Source: Acanthopleura granulata (lineage: Eukaryota; Mollusca; Polyplacophora; Chitonida; Chitonidae). From it: a stretch of 64,000 nt of DNA. Below the pieces are notes generated by a model that was not told the origin of the DNA, did not search any database, and worked only from the letters and a program-made list of their open reading frames with translations. Each line of letters starts with the position of its first letter. The stretch's first letter is position 1. The position numbers and the translations under genes are program-made. Positions 13,913-25,409 of this stretch are shown here, piece by piece. Location: positions 27,174,983 to 27,238,982 of the forward strand of contig JABBOT010000003.1 of the NCBI GenBank assembly GCA_016165875.1, given 5' to 3'.

Positions 13913-14140
13913 CATTTATTTATTTATTTATTTTTTGGATAGGTGTTTTATGCCGTACTCAAGAATATTTCACTCATTTGACGGCGGCCAGCATTATAAG
14001 GAGGAAATTGCAGGTTGCTGGCAGGCCTTCCCACGTTCTCCCCGAGAGGATGCCAACGTGAGCTGGGCTTTAACTCACAGTCATTACATTGGTGTGATTA
14101 AGTTGCGCTAGCGCGCTAATCACCTGGGCCAAGGGGGACC
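13913..14140 (-). mobile_element. MetaSINE-like retroposon, nearly full length
   Basis: Read on the minus strand it starts at a diverged tRNA-like head with the GCGCTAGCGC palindrome, continues with GAGTTAAAGCCC as a degraded B box, and ends in ATTCTTGAGTACGGC followed by an AAATAAATAAATAAA tail. The GGGAGGAAACC core is reduced to GGAGGAAA. The head is degenerate (GGCCCAGGTGATTAGC), suggesting an old copy. No clear target-site duplication was found. Confidence 0.88.
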
Positions 14141-14239
14141 CGAGTTTATTTTAGTAAACAAACGATATGTTTACATATTTTGATATTTTACAAGACACCT
14201 TATGGACTACTAACGTTTACTAAAAAAAACCCACGTTAT

Positions 14240-14472
14240 ATATTTATTTATTTCATTGGTGTTTTACGCCGTACTCAAGAATATTTCACTTAGATGACGG
14301 CGGTCAACATTATGGTGGGAGGAAACCGGGCAGAACCCGGGGGAAACCCACGACCATGAGCAGGTTACAAGCAGATCTTCCCACGTACGGCCAGCCAGCA
14401 TGAGCTGGACCTAAACTCACGGCGACCGTATTGGTGGAAGGCTTCTAAGTCATTACTCTGCACTAACCACCT
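14240..14472 (-). mobile_element. MetaSINE-like retroposon, second adjacent copy
   Basis: This lies about 100 bases from the previous copy in the same orientation. On the minus strand it keeps GAGTTTAGGTCC (B-box position), the GGGTTTCCCCCGGGTTCTGC body, GGTTTCCTCCCACC, and ATTCTTGAGTACGGCGTAAA before an AAATAAATA tail. The tRNA head is degraded at 14,450-14,472. The body is closer to the 63.3-kb copy than its neighbour is, so it may be the younger of the pair. Confidence 0.9.
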
Positions 14473-17400
14473 CATATACCATGTAAACATGTCAAATGTT
14501 TACGGTTATAAACACCTTTCTATAATTCATCTCCTTCATTGTGACTATAAACTAATTTCTTATTTTAGTGTGTAAAGAGATTATTATTAGGCATTATTTG
14601 TGGCGGAAAGACCAGGTAGACCAGAATATGGTCTAAATCTATAGCTGTGAAAAAAAAATAGCTTCAAATATTAAACTCTGGTGATAAGCGCTCCACTAAA
14701 AGTTATTGCGTGCTGGTAATCAAAGGCAAAAGTCCATCTAAAGCGATAAAAGGACATCTATTTATGAACAGATTATGATCCGGATCAGCAGGGTGCATGA
14801 ATAACGGGAGTTTCGAGATTGTACTATACCCTTCGAGACTTTGGTCTTTTCCGCCCCTTGAAGCTATTTATATCCCGTTTTACAGTGACGCATTTCTTGT
14901 TTTCATTAAGACACTACACCCAATAAGCGCTTTACTCTGTTGTCCACACAGCACAAAAACACCTCACACAAGCCTAGTGTGCTTCTGTTGGGAGTGTATT
15001 GAAATTCAAGGTTTAGCAGATGAACTGTCGGACACACCTTTGGTCTCTGATGTTGACAGCGTTTGATTACTAAAGAGTAATTGACATCGTAAATCAGTTG
15101 ATTAGTTAGTACGGATTGCGTTATAAGGTAGCAATCAAATCATCTGTGTGGTCACAGGTATCTGTTGGGTTCTGGAAGTGGAATTCATTATCACCAGAGG
15201 GCGATGGGTGGAAAACCAAGAAAAGATGTAATTTGTCAATCAATGATGGCCGTGTTCAGAAAATGGGAGAACACCCTTTGACACCGCGGCCGTGAGCATG
15301 TTCCTCGGCTCACAAGAAGCTCAATACAGCATCTGACAAGTTGCTAATTCTACGGAAAAGGTAAGCCAGTTGGCTGTACGTTTTGGAAATATTATTTCAC
15401 GGTATTTCTTCCCTAAAACTTTTGGCCCCAAGCACACATTAGCTCTCTAACGTTGATAACCATTTCCTGTGATACCTCGTGATCTGTACTACCACAACAA
15501 CCTCTGTCTAAGTACCTTTGAATAACAGTCTCCTAGATAACAGTAAAAGTAACGAATTTTTTTCGATCTTTTTTGTTGTATATACATCACGAAGGCTTTA
15601 CAGAAACAGACCCTTAAAACGTCAAATCAAAGGCGAATTGATTTTGATGGGAACTATCTTGAGCAGTAGTGTATGTAGACGTATTTCAATAACTAGTTAT
15701 CATAAAGCGACTTATCCAAAAGATAAGACAAGCAATCAAGACGAGCTAGATGTAAATACCATGTAATATTTGAAACTTTAGAGTAATGATCAATCGGAAA
15801 TTTACTTCAGACCAAATTAATGTCAATCTAACTTTCGAGACACAGTAGGAAATTGTATAGTAAAGAACAATGCTACTGTGTGTGGCCCCAGACAGTGCAC
15901 TTAACATTTACTATTGCTGTGTTGCGTACATAAGATTGTTGAGGCGTCAGTAATACTTCCATAAGACTAGATGGAAACTTCTTTTCAAGGGGATAATTTG
16001 AAACGGTCGAGCATAGAGAGGCGCCACCATAGTGCTCTTGGACTGTAGCTACCCGTCATGCAAATGGTGAAATACGAAGGTTTATTTTTTCCACTTTGAA
16101 AGAGACGCGCAAAAACAGAAAACGGCACAGAAGAAACCGACGACTTTGATCTCCCCGAAACCCCTTGCAAGAGGATATGTCTGAAAGGTTATCGTGCAAA
16201 GAGTCTCTGGATGATTGGCTTTCTGATGAAGTCAGAGATGTGCCTTGATTGGCTGGTATAATAATGGTTAATCTGCAAACACGCACAGTGCCAGCAGTCG
16301 TTCATTTATTTCAAGCCTTGAAGGCATCGAGTTCACCAGCACAGTCACCAAGACGAAATATTTCACTGATGCTCGCTATGCATAACATGCGGAAGTGTGT
16401 TTTACTTTTCTCTTTAAAACGTCACACCAGCGTCGTATGAAATAGGAGCATTTATAAAAAGAAGAGCAGATGTACTTTTTCATGCGAACATGATTACTGA
16501 GTGTGTACTTAGCAATTTTTCAGTCATATGACGACGAGGAGTCCTTCTGGTGTCTGGATATAGTGCGTCTTCTTGTGGCACGGCGAGCTCATTCCGCCAC
16601 TGGAACATCATACAGAAGACACCAGACATGAAACCCCAACCAGCCACATTATACTGACACCGGCCCGATCTGTCCTGTTTCCTCTCAATGCTGAGAGCCA
16701 AGCGAGGTGGCAACAAGTAATATTTTAAAAACCTTTCTTTTTGGGGTAGGAGCTGGCTGATTGATTTAAAGATTAGCATATTGGATTGGAAATGGATTGA
16801 TTGATGGGTTGATTGGTGTTAATGACAGCCGTGAAACTTATACTTTTGTTGCTTGTATTTTGAAAGAAACTGCTTTTTGTCTCCAAGCAGATTAATAAAC
16901 TCTATAGAGCGGTTGTGCGTGAATTTACAAATACTTGGTTGGCTTTGGTTCACTTGTTTAATCGTTAATTCCGATCGGCCAAGTTTGTTTTGTTTTTCTG
17001 AAGCAATGGAACTAAAAAGAAAATATAGGAATTGACTTAATCAGAGGCTCGACTTACCTGAATCTGTTTTACTGAAGGCTGTTAGGAGATCTAATTATTC
17101 AAACAAAAACATTAGCATTTATAAATTGTATAAAGAGTAATGATAATCTGTCATCTGTTTTCACAACGATGTGCAGCAAAAAAGATGCGCATGAATGGTC
17201 GTATAGAGCCAAAAGGCGTGGAAATTTGGCAACGTCCTTACAGAGTTGGCGCCACGGAATGTTTACGGACGGATTACCACGTACAGGCATGACATAATGT
17301 CCCGGCAATTTATCATTCAGGAATGAGATTGCTCCTTACGAAGTCAGACGTATGCTTTTAATACAAACAATATTCCGGTAAAAATGATTTCATGAGCTCA

Positions 17401-18001
17401 CCTAAAAAACGAATCATTTTCGTTGGATAGCATCGAGAGCTATAGCTCCTTAATCTAGTCCCATATTATTTCTTACTGCAAATGTTATGAAACTTTAATT
17501 ACATACAAGTACATGCCGGCAGTGCGGATATTTCTTTTGCAGAAAATTTTTTGGGTAAATTATGTAGCTGATTGCGATAGAATCCATATATATGAGTTCA
17601 GTAACTGATAACAAATACACGAACCAGTTTTTTCCTGAGGAATCAATCTACTTCATTTTCACCAAATTGCACAGAAGCCCCACAGTTACCGCTGATTGTC
17701 TTCTCGTATATACATGAAGTTTTTTGTGTGTTTGTATAGTACGTATTTTGAACATGACCATTGTATTCACTGATAACTGGGTAGAGGAAGTTTTGTTGTT
17801 GCTTATTCTAAGGGTGTTTCATGCCAACACGTCGCTTATCTGTCAGGTTCAAGGGTGGAGCCAGGCTGTTACCTTCCCACTTCCCTAAGTATCAGGCCAG
17901 ACCTGTGGAAGAATAAGCACCCTATGGTTATAATAATCTCAACTGTGCCAATCTGGACAGCTCAGAGGCGGTGGTCAAGCATCAGCTTATAGTAAGCGGT
18001 A

Positions 18002-18022
18002 AATAATAATAATAATAATAAT
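18002..18022. repeat. (AAT)n microsatellite
   Basis: Seven uninterrupted AAT units. They are visible directly in the sequence and no function is implied. Confidence 0.95.
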
Positions 18023-18466
18023 GCATTTTTTCAGAGAAAAAAATTGTCCATATATACATGATGAGATCAAATAAGGTTGATGATGATAACACCCAGAGAT
18101 AAAGCTATCAAATTGCATGTTAACAGCATACAAGTTGCAGTTCGAAAAAGCGCTCAGGTGAGAGGTCAGATACACATCTGAGATATATAATATGGATAAC
18201 AGTATGGTTATCAGACGTGTCAACTCTTCTTTTCAAACAATATATCAACCGTCGTATCACTTTGCCGAACAACAAAATACCGTTTACGGCAAACATATGG
18301 GTAGCATTACAGCCTCTTCGTAGGTTCATTAGCCACCTAATTGAGTTCTTGTACATGAATTTCATGCAATAGTAAGCACACTTCGAATAATTGAACCACA
18401 AACTGCAGCAATATTTGTTCCTGGCGTGCATCGCCCCAGTGGGACGGAAAACGCCAATACAAACTA

Positions 18467-18478
18467 CCCCCCCCCCCC
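18467..18478. repeat. C12 homopolymer flanked by a short direct repeat
   Basis: Twelve consecutive C residues. A GCAATATTTGTTC motif occurs on both sides, at about 18,408-18,420 and 18,479-18,491, so the tract lies between two copies of a 13-bp direct repeat, about 71 bases apart. This could be a local tandem duplication. Confidence 0.85.
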
Positions 18479-20689
18479 GCAATATTTGTTCGGACAAAAA
18501 GAGGTGTGCATTCTCGAAACAATAGAAAATTATAAGACAACGAATAGCAGACAACAGACTAACACTGTGAAAAGACTCTCTTGTCTTTTAATTACGATTA
18601 AATCAATTACGATTATGATTTTCACGTTATCATTCAGTAGCTCAAGAACCCAAACGATTACGTAGTGGACACTGCCGAATAAGACAGTTCTTCATTGGTT
18701 AGAGGAAAGCCCTAAACCTATAAGCACAGTTACCTGTACGGTAGGAAGTTTAGATTTTTCTGCTTTTTCAAAATGCTTGAAGGATACAACCATTTTACGG
18801 GTTGGAATATATCCCAATAAAAAGTTGAAAATTCATAGCTGAAAATCAGAAACACTGTACCCTATTACAGGCCAATTTTGCCAATTGGGAAATACATAGA
18901 AAAAAAAGCATGGTTTCTTTGAAGTTTGTTCTTGTTGACACGCTTACTATATTTTATAACAAAGCATGCATAGATATTCAAACACAATTATAAAATAAAT
19001 ATTGTGGACGAAAATTACATAGTTTATTTTTTATCGAAAACTGGGCACCGTACAGCCTAGTTATTGTGCTAATTCACATCACAATGAAAACAATTTGTTC
19101 TAATTTCTTCGTAAATTATGTAGTTAGTATGTTGCTTAATAATTGTATTGTCTGGCAATAAAATGCCAAACTAAATATCGACCAGTTTATGACGACAAAA
19201 ATCGAATCCATGCTCGGAAATTCACAGATATGAATACATGGCTCCGAAAACGTCATCGTTCATCGTTGCAATGACGCTGTGTCAGCTTTGATTTAAAACC
19301 GCAACGTGTAAGGGCTGGAGTTTGTTTCAAGGAACGATTGTGCGTATCTCCAAGAAAGCCGTGTGGTCGGTAAACAAGAAATATACGTTTACTACTTTCA
19401 CGTAAACTGAATGAAGTGGTCTTAATGAACATTTCCTCGGATTAGACATGCTTTGTGCGGCAAGTCCGCTTTCCTGAAATCTCGCTGGTGGTATGGGGAT
19501 TTTAGAGAAGGTGGGGATTTTAGAGAAGGTGAAGAATAAATCCTGGGTTTTTTTACGTTTGAATTTATTCATCACCGAAACTGAGCAAGATAAATATTTT
19601 TCGGCATAACCGTCTAGCCGGTTTCCGCTGGGCTAAAGGAGGTTTCTGTAAAGCCCAGAGCTTCAATTTGTCTCCGACAGCGGGTTACCACCAGATAAGT
19701 TCTTGTTAGGCGCAGTTACGTGAACAGTTTCTAAGAAGAGCCCAGGAAGCAGAGTCTAAATTGTTTGTGCAATTTGTATACATGTAGTCGTGAGAGATAC
19801 GAATGGGGCCATGGTGAATTTGTCCGTAACAAATTCGTTATGCATAGTGTCAAGTCGTGCACTCTAGAGTCCTGCTTTTCGCCGTGAACGAACACAGTTT
19901 GAATAGGAAAACAGACGTGGTTGGCTCTACGGCCTTACAAGTTGGTTAATCATGCGCAGGTCAGCGCGAGCTGTCTTCGAAAAACGGAAATTAATAACAA
20001 GGGAATTGACAAATCTGTCTCTTGGTTGCAAGAGATGCCATCATAAAAGCGGATGAAAACATCGCATAGGAAAAGTTAACTGGAATGTGATTTAAAATGC
20101 AGTGTGAACAACGTTATTCTTAAATGAACTTTGTTACTTTTGCATTTCTGTTGATTATGTAGACGTCCGTTTGTTTCCGTAGGGAAATAACTCACAAGCG
20201 TTACGAACCAGCCATAGCGTATGGACGATTTTACCAATATCTTTTGTAAGGTAGGAATTATTTTGCTCTTCTGACTACATGCTATAGGCTAAACGGGTGA
20301 AAACATGTATACAATCATTTATAACATGAACAATGGCGTTTCTGTGGAAACGGGAGAGTTATACACGTCCAGTGTATCTAATTGTGTATAACCTGATATC
20401 CGATAAAATCTCCCAGCAGTGGTCCAGACACGAGGACATCTTGGGATTAGCAGCACACAAATGAAATGCTAGGCTCGACCCACACACCATGAGCTGTGCG
20501 GAAATCGACATACTGACAATAAGAAAAATGGTAGAAGGGTATATCAACCGGAATTGAATCAGACCTATTTTATAACAGGTGTATAGACGTCTGTTAAATG
20601 TCTGTTAAGTTCCATAAAATGTTAAAGGATAAAGCGTAATACAGGGATCTGGACACATTATGTTTGAGTAACTTCGGCGTACAAGGCCA

Positions 20690-21440
20690 CAACTTTGAAT
20701 CGCAGAGTGAGGCTGAGAGAAGTAGTTCGACCGACTACGCAACAAGCTCAAGTGAGTGGGAACCAGGATTTCTGGCTTTGCAGGGGCAATCTGTGCGAGG
20801 ACAGGTTGCGCTCTCTGTCTCCAGGGCATCGCAATTCAGACACATTTTGGCAGCCTAAAGCCACGCATGTAGGCACGATGTGGCCCGCTAGTACATCTCA
20901 AACTCGATTATCACGATGTACGAACATATTTACCTGAGACTGGAAATGCACGTTAATTAAATGGTAGGGGTAAAACCTTAAGCACAGTGACGTCACAATG
21001 AATATTCAAGGGGAGGAAAGGAGGATTTTCATTGGACAAGCCTAAAACATGGCGGGACTTTCTATGCTCCCCAAACAGGTGGATTTTGTAAAAAATGACC
21101 ATGTTTAAAACAGTTTGTGTCTTTTACGAAACCTTTAAAAAATGTAAATATAGTTAAATACAATTTGCAAAGCTCTTTCATTTAAGGTGTAGGTTCTATA
21201 AGTGTGTTCTTTTAAGACTCCTCATGGCTGTCCATAGTTCCTTTACCATCAGATTACATTAACTTAGATTTACTCCACTGAGTATATATCAACATTCGAA
21301 ACCTATACAAGCGATTACTGAAAAAACGATCAAAGTGTGTCCATAGATTCTGTTCTAATGGAAAATGGGTCGATTGGGCACTTGAATAACGGTCCCGTCG
21401 ATGTTACACAACATCTCATACTGTTTGTGTCAACTTAATA
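20690..21440. other. Arm-specific stretch of the IR-B left arm
   Basis: This has no visible counterpart in the right arm, where the matching interval (about 58,200-58,960) holds different sequence including a SINE. Overlapping 64-80 codon frames on both strands at 20,605-20,937 match no family I know. A TGACGTCA octamer occurs near 20,989. Nothing else can be called. Confidence 0.5.
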
Positions 21441-22092
21441 TATCTACCATTGAACCGAAGTTACAAGGTGCCACGTTGTGTTGGTTTTCTTCTGTTTGAA
21501 GCCGATAATACAACGGTTAACTTCAATGTATTTCAGGGCCATTCTGTAGGATGATACGCTGCGACAACGGAACCAATACCGCAACGTACCATATTCCATG
21601 GATTTCGCCTTTAAACGCGAGTGTGGAAGCAAATAATGGTTGTTGGCTGATTTACTTTTCCTCTCAAGGCCGCTCTTTGAACGATGCTTTAGTTATTTGG
21701 GGAGTAGTGAAAGTTCCGACTAAAAGTTGCATTGCGAAATTTTTATCAGACATACATGTACAACTGAGGCATCCAAACAGATAGCCTTCAGCCCAAATCA
21801 GTGCTTTTCAAACAATTTTTAACGCTAAGAAATACGAAGGTAAGAAATTAGGACCAACTTATGCAAAGAGACGCGTTTGTAAGGCCTTTCCTATGATGAC
21901 AGCTAGTTTTCTTCCACCCAGAATGTTTTCAATTCTGTGCATCACACGTGTTTACATTTGCCAGTATTTTGACACCTATAAAACTGACTTCCATCCCATA
22001 ATTGAAAATATTTCCGATCATTTTTTATGATATGGTAAGAAAATAGTCAGGTAAACAAGTCTGTTCATTGGATGAAGTCTGAATAAACTGAC

Positions 22093-22420
22093 TGGTTGAT
22101 TGATTGGTGTACTGAAGCATATTTCACTTACGTGAACACACGGAGGAATGGAGATTGTCCCCTGCAAATACGGAAACTCTGGCAAATAGCTGAAAATTTT
22201 TTTCCAAATTTCATACGGATTTTCACCAGCAAGCGGAACCCGATTTGCATGCAGACTGATGAAAGGCAAGTAGTATCCCAGTAGTAGTAATTCACAACGA
22301 CATGGCTGAAATATTGCCGACGTGGAATTGCGAGTCATAAAGTGATCCTACTAGATCAGTTCATCTGATATTACCAAGAAAAGTTTAATCGTGGAATATC
22401 GAAACTTTTCGAGTCTGGGA
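22093..22420 (+). repeat. Diverged SINE-tail-like block shared by both IR-B arms
   Basis: The start (TTGATTGATTGGTGT, ACTGAAGCATATTTCACTTAC) resembles the tail region of the MetaSINE, read on its minus strand, but lacks the TTTACGCCGT segment. The block continues through a CATGGCTGAAATATTGCC motif. Its mirror copy lies at about 53,430-53,765 in the right arm. Because both arms carry it at the same place in opposite orientation, this copy was there before the inverted duplication, unlike the SINE at 23,656-23,812. Confidence 0.6.
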
Positions 22421-22442
22421 ATGAACAGAAACTTCGTGTGGC

Positions 22443-23240
22443 TTAGAATTCAAAGACAAGCTTTAAAACTGCTCGCCCACAATCCTTCTGCTTTATGTCA
22501 AGAGCATAAACAGAGACGGGCAAATCGGCTTGTCTAGCCGTCCAAACCTCTTGTCTCACACGCTTCGGGGATATTTTAACACAAGAGTCAACAGATAGCC
22601 ATGCATGTATGTATTCGTTTAGCTGGGAGGCAAATTTTATCGTCTTATCGGCTTTGTTTTCCGTCAGACTTTCTACACAAACCACTAAGAGCTTACACTG
22701 CTCAGAGATATCCGACGAACATGAGCTGGTTCTTAATACGGAAGATTGAAATTTTGTTGTTACACTAGCGAAAGCCAAGAACACCTCATGACATCGTGAG
22801 GGTAATTCTCATTACTTTAATCTGTAGTTTTCAATCCATGTCCTAAGAGGCCTCATCGTTTTCAGGTTGTTGGAAGGTGAATGCAGAGACAGCTTTGAAA
22901 GTGCAATGGGCACTGAAGCAGTATCAGCGCCATTTACCTTCATCTCCAGATGGCCCTTGGGCTCTTTTCTTTCTACATCAAAACGACGGGAGAATGAAAT
23001 ACGAGAAGTCAGACTGGTCACATCTCAAATCATACATCGCCTTACACAGCTCGGTATGTGTTACAATCATAGAATACACGACACGCTACAGGAGACGACA
23101 AAGCAGATTAGATGGTCTAAAGCATTTAACACTGAACATGCCATAATTGAATCAAAAATAGTGGAAGACTGGAGAGCGAGGCTCAGCGGGTTAACCCTGT
23201 TCTCTTATGCGATAGGCGTATCCATTCCGCCTCGCTGATG
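22443..23240 (+). repeat. Well-conserved IR-B block, mirror of 52,570-53,430
   Basis: This is one of the best-preserved blocks. Bases 22,682-22,782 differ from the reverse complement of 53,108-53,208 at only 5 of 101 positions. A 113-codon minus-strand frame (22,443-22,784) is open here, but its counterpart has in-frame stops and indels. The plus-strand frames at 22,867-23,238 share only short runs with the other arm, such as IHDTLQE, before frameshifting. I recognise no protein family. The strong identity without an intact frame suggests recent gene conversion, or constraint that does not act on protein. Confidence 0.85.
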
Positions 23241-23648
23241 GTAAGTTTTGACGGAGGTAAAGTTACCCTTTCAAGTTTTATAATCTCGAGGTTGTTTTTC
23301 AAAAATCATGGTTTACGGAAGTACAACCTGTATCAGTACAAACAGAAATTAAGGTTTATATACTTATCCGCGCGCCTGAGTACAGGCTGGTTGTCGGCAA
23401 TATAAAGTCAACACTGATGTCGTTTCACAGAAATCTTATTAGTCGAACATTCATACTCCAATAACATTTTTGGGATTTAAATTCCTAACATAATGACAAA
23501 GTTATTTCGTAAAATGATTCTCTTCTCTCTAAGAATAATTTCTTCATGCAACGTTTTATCTCTTTCATCTGATCATTTTCTGGTATAACCAATTTGGATA
23601 AATAAATTGTAGGACTTTGATCCGATCGGTATATATGTGCTCCTGTAC

Positions 23649-23655
23649 CAGTGTC
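23649..23655 (+). repeat. Target-site duplication, left
   Basis: CAGTGTC precedes the SINE and is repeated at 23,813-23,819 after it. The right arm of IR-B carries the uninterrupted equivalent near 52,065-52,100. Confidence 0.75.
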
Positions 23656-23812
23656 CCGTCCGTGAGAAGGTCTGCCACCAACCTGTGGATGGTAGTGGGG
23701 TTTCCCCGGCTCTGCCCTGTTTCCTCCCGCCATAATGCTCTTCGCCGTCGTATAAGTGAAATATTCTTGAGTACGGCGTAAAACACCAAACAAACAAATA
23801 AATACATTATAG
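23656..23812 (+). mobile_element. 5'-truncated MetaSINE in the IR-B left arm only
   Basis: This has the body (AGAAGGTCTGCCACCAACCT, GGTTTCCCC..CTCTGCCC, GTTTCCTCCCGCCATAATGC, GTCGTATAAGTGAAATATTC) and tail (TTGAGTACGGCGTAAAACAC, then an A-rich run), and it lacks the tRNA head. It is bounded by the 7-bp duplication CAGTGTC. The mirror site in the right arm lacks the SINE but keeps both flanks: the CGGATCAAAGTCC flank is identical and the other is diverged. This shows a real insertion made after the two arms had separated. Confidence 0.92.
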
Positions 23813-24586
23813 CAGTGTCGACCTCTTTCAAAGAGATATTTGCACTCGAGCATGAAACCAATTTATATTGAAGTTCAAACCCAGGCAAACGCATGCCGTG
23901 ATGGTTATTCTTTGCAAACTGTTTGGAGCCCACTTTCCTTGGGCAGAAAATATTACTTCTCCAGGCCAGCACAGACCGTTTTCTGAGACTTAAGTGCGCG
24001 CCTGAGAAGCCTGAGAAGCCTGAGTTGGAGCCAATATCACGCTAGTGTAGATGCCGATATTGTGTGTGATTCTCTCCAACAATTGTAGCCTCAACAGTCT
24101 GGTCTCGACACCAACCTGGGAATTGGCCCACACAATATGGGAAGCGGGCGCCTGTATACTCCATGAGGGACTGAAAGGGAGGAACATGTCAGTGTGGTAA
24201 AGAAATGTTGTTAATGTCAGACCTACATCTGTCACGAGTGTCTGACTTCTGCCACTATCATTATATATTAAGCTGCACTTATTGAATTTCCAGGCTTTTC
24301 TTTCCTTCTCTCTGTATCAATGAATACAGTACTATCTAATTAAAGGGTATATACGGGGTTGAATTTTTCATTTCAGTAGGGTGAAGTAAGATTTTTGAGG
24401 GTGTTTTTTAACCACAGGGTAATTTCAATGCATAACCTACTTTTTGATTTGAGGACATGAAATCCATGACCATTATTTGATAAAGATGAATCTTGCGGTG
24501 TTACCATCAGCAAATTTCCCTGACCAGCTGAGTCTGTAATTTAACAACATACATTTCTACATTTTTCGATCCGGTGCATAAGAACT

Positions 24587-25409
24587 GTAAGGGTACCACT
24601 ATCGGAGAGGCAAAGCGATAAACAAATGGCTTGTTTAACTCTCAGACAGCGATACGCCTTACACAAAACCAACCAAAGAAACGCGAAAAGGCTTGAATAC
24701 GTTCAATACATATATTTGAACAAAATAGACAAATAGTGCAACTGACAATAATATACAAACAATACAGATAATTGCAAAGTTTCTTACTGATGGCGGCGTC
24801 CAAATCCAGATGGAATGTCCCGTCTTCCACAGGCGAGTCAGTCCACGTAAATGCAGAATCCACAGTTCTTTGGAATTGTCTGACCGAAGGATGACAGTCC
24901 TGTGAGTGACGAACTGCAGGGTGCGGCACGCCGATGACATCCAATTGCGCGTGAAGGTGTAACTTCTCGGGATGGACGAAATGACACTAGCGTCGGTGAT
25001 ACCGAGCTGAAGATGTACGTTTCACTCCTCGGAAATATACACAAAGTCACTTTCAGGGTAAGCTGGAATGCAGTGTACGTAATTTCATCATGTACAAAAT
25101 GACAAAATTGTCGAATGGCATGAAATCCCTACAGTCCCAACAATGTCCTTCTAAGTGGCCTAGAGTAAATGTGTCTCTCAAAATTCTGGACGGTTTGATC
25201 ATAAACATGTTTACAACACGGGTACATCTTTTCAAAATGTACGCTCTATGTACAATGACACGAAACTCATAAACACAGAAATCACGAGAACACATGATTG
25301 AAATCCAGTACAGGCTATAACTTACACAGAGGGGAAAATGTAGGTCAGATACCGACCCGGTTTCCGCAAAAAAAATATCATACACTAGTTTAAAGACGGG
25401 GTACATAAC
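24587..25409. mobile_element. 823-bp insertion in the IR-B left arm only
   Basis: AGAACT at 24,581-24,586 and 25,410-25,415 flanks a segment absent from the right arm, whose uninterrupted site is 51,341-51,362 (AAGAACGTCACCGTCGG). Its first 450 bases recur in direct orientation at 62,555-62,970. Both copies share a minus-strand frame fragment with LGITDA, RSYT and NW-SSA motifs and an identical candidate splice donor, GTAAGAAA (minus strand, near 24,780-24,787 and 62,752-62,759). The part with no second copy holds a 117-codon minus-strand frame (25,053-25,406). No terminal inverted repeat longer than a few bases is clear. It could be a non-autonomous transposon or a captured gene fragment; I do not recognise the product. 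Confidence 0.7.

Larger units (their letters stand above)
12361..15430 (-). repeat. IR-A right arm of a 13-kb imperfect palindrome
   Basis: This is the mirror copy of 2,210-5,990; matching blocks are listed with the left arm. The strongest parts are 12,720-13,110 and 14,730-15,100, where many runs of 10-17 bases are shared. The open frames here (for example 12,721-13,011 minus, 12,821-13,027 plus, 14,797-15,066 plus) have no recognisable counterpart frame in the other arm and are treated as chance. Two SINEs were inserted into this arm at 13,913-14,140 and 14,240-14,472. Confidence 0.85.
15431..19344. other. Unique sequence between the two palindromes
   Basis: No gene is recognised. Simple repeats are a (GATT)n-like tract around 16,782-16,822, an (AAT)n tract at 18,002-18,022 and a C12 run at 18,467-18,478. 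The longest open frame, 18,120-18,554 on the minus strand (144 codons), crosses the C12 run and resembles no family I know. A short segment at about 18,785-18,860 mirrors about 60,100-60,190 (shared AACTTTTTATTGGGATATAT), so IR-B may reach slightly further left, with about 480 unmatched bases in between. Confidence 0.5.

Noticed and set aside
18120..18554. 144-codon minus-strand open frame
   Set aside because: It crosses the C12 homopolymer and is overlapped by other frames on both strands. It shows no recognisable family motif and no splice or start context.
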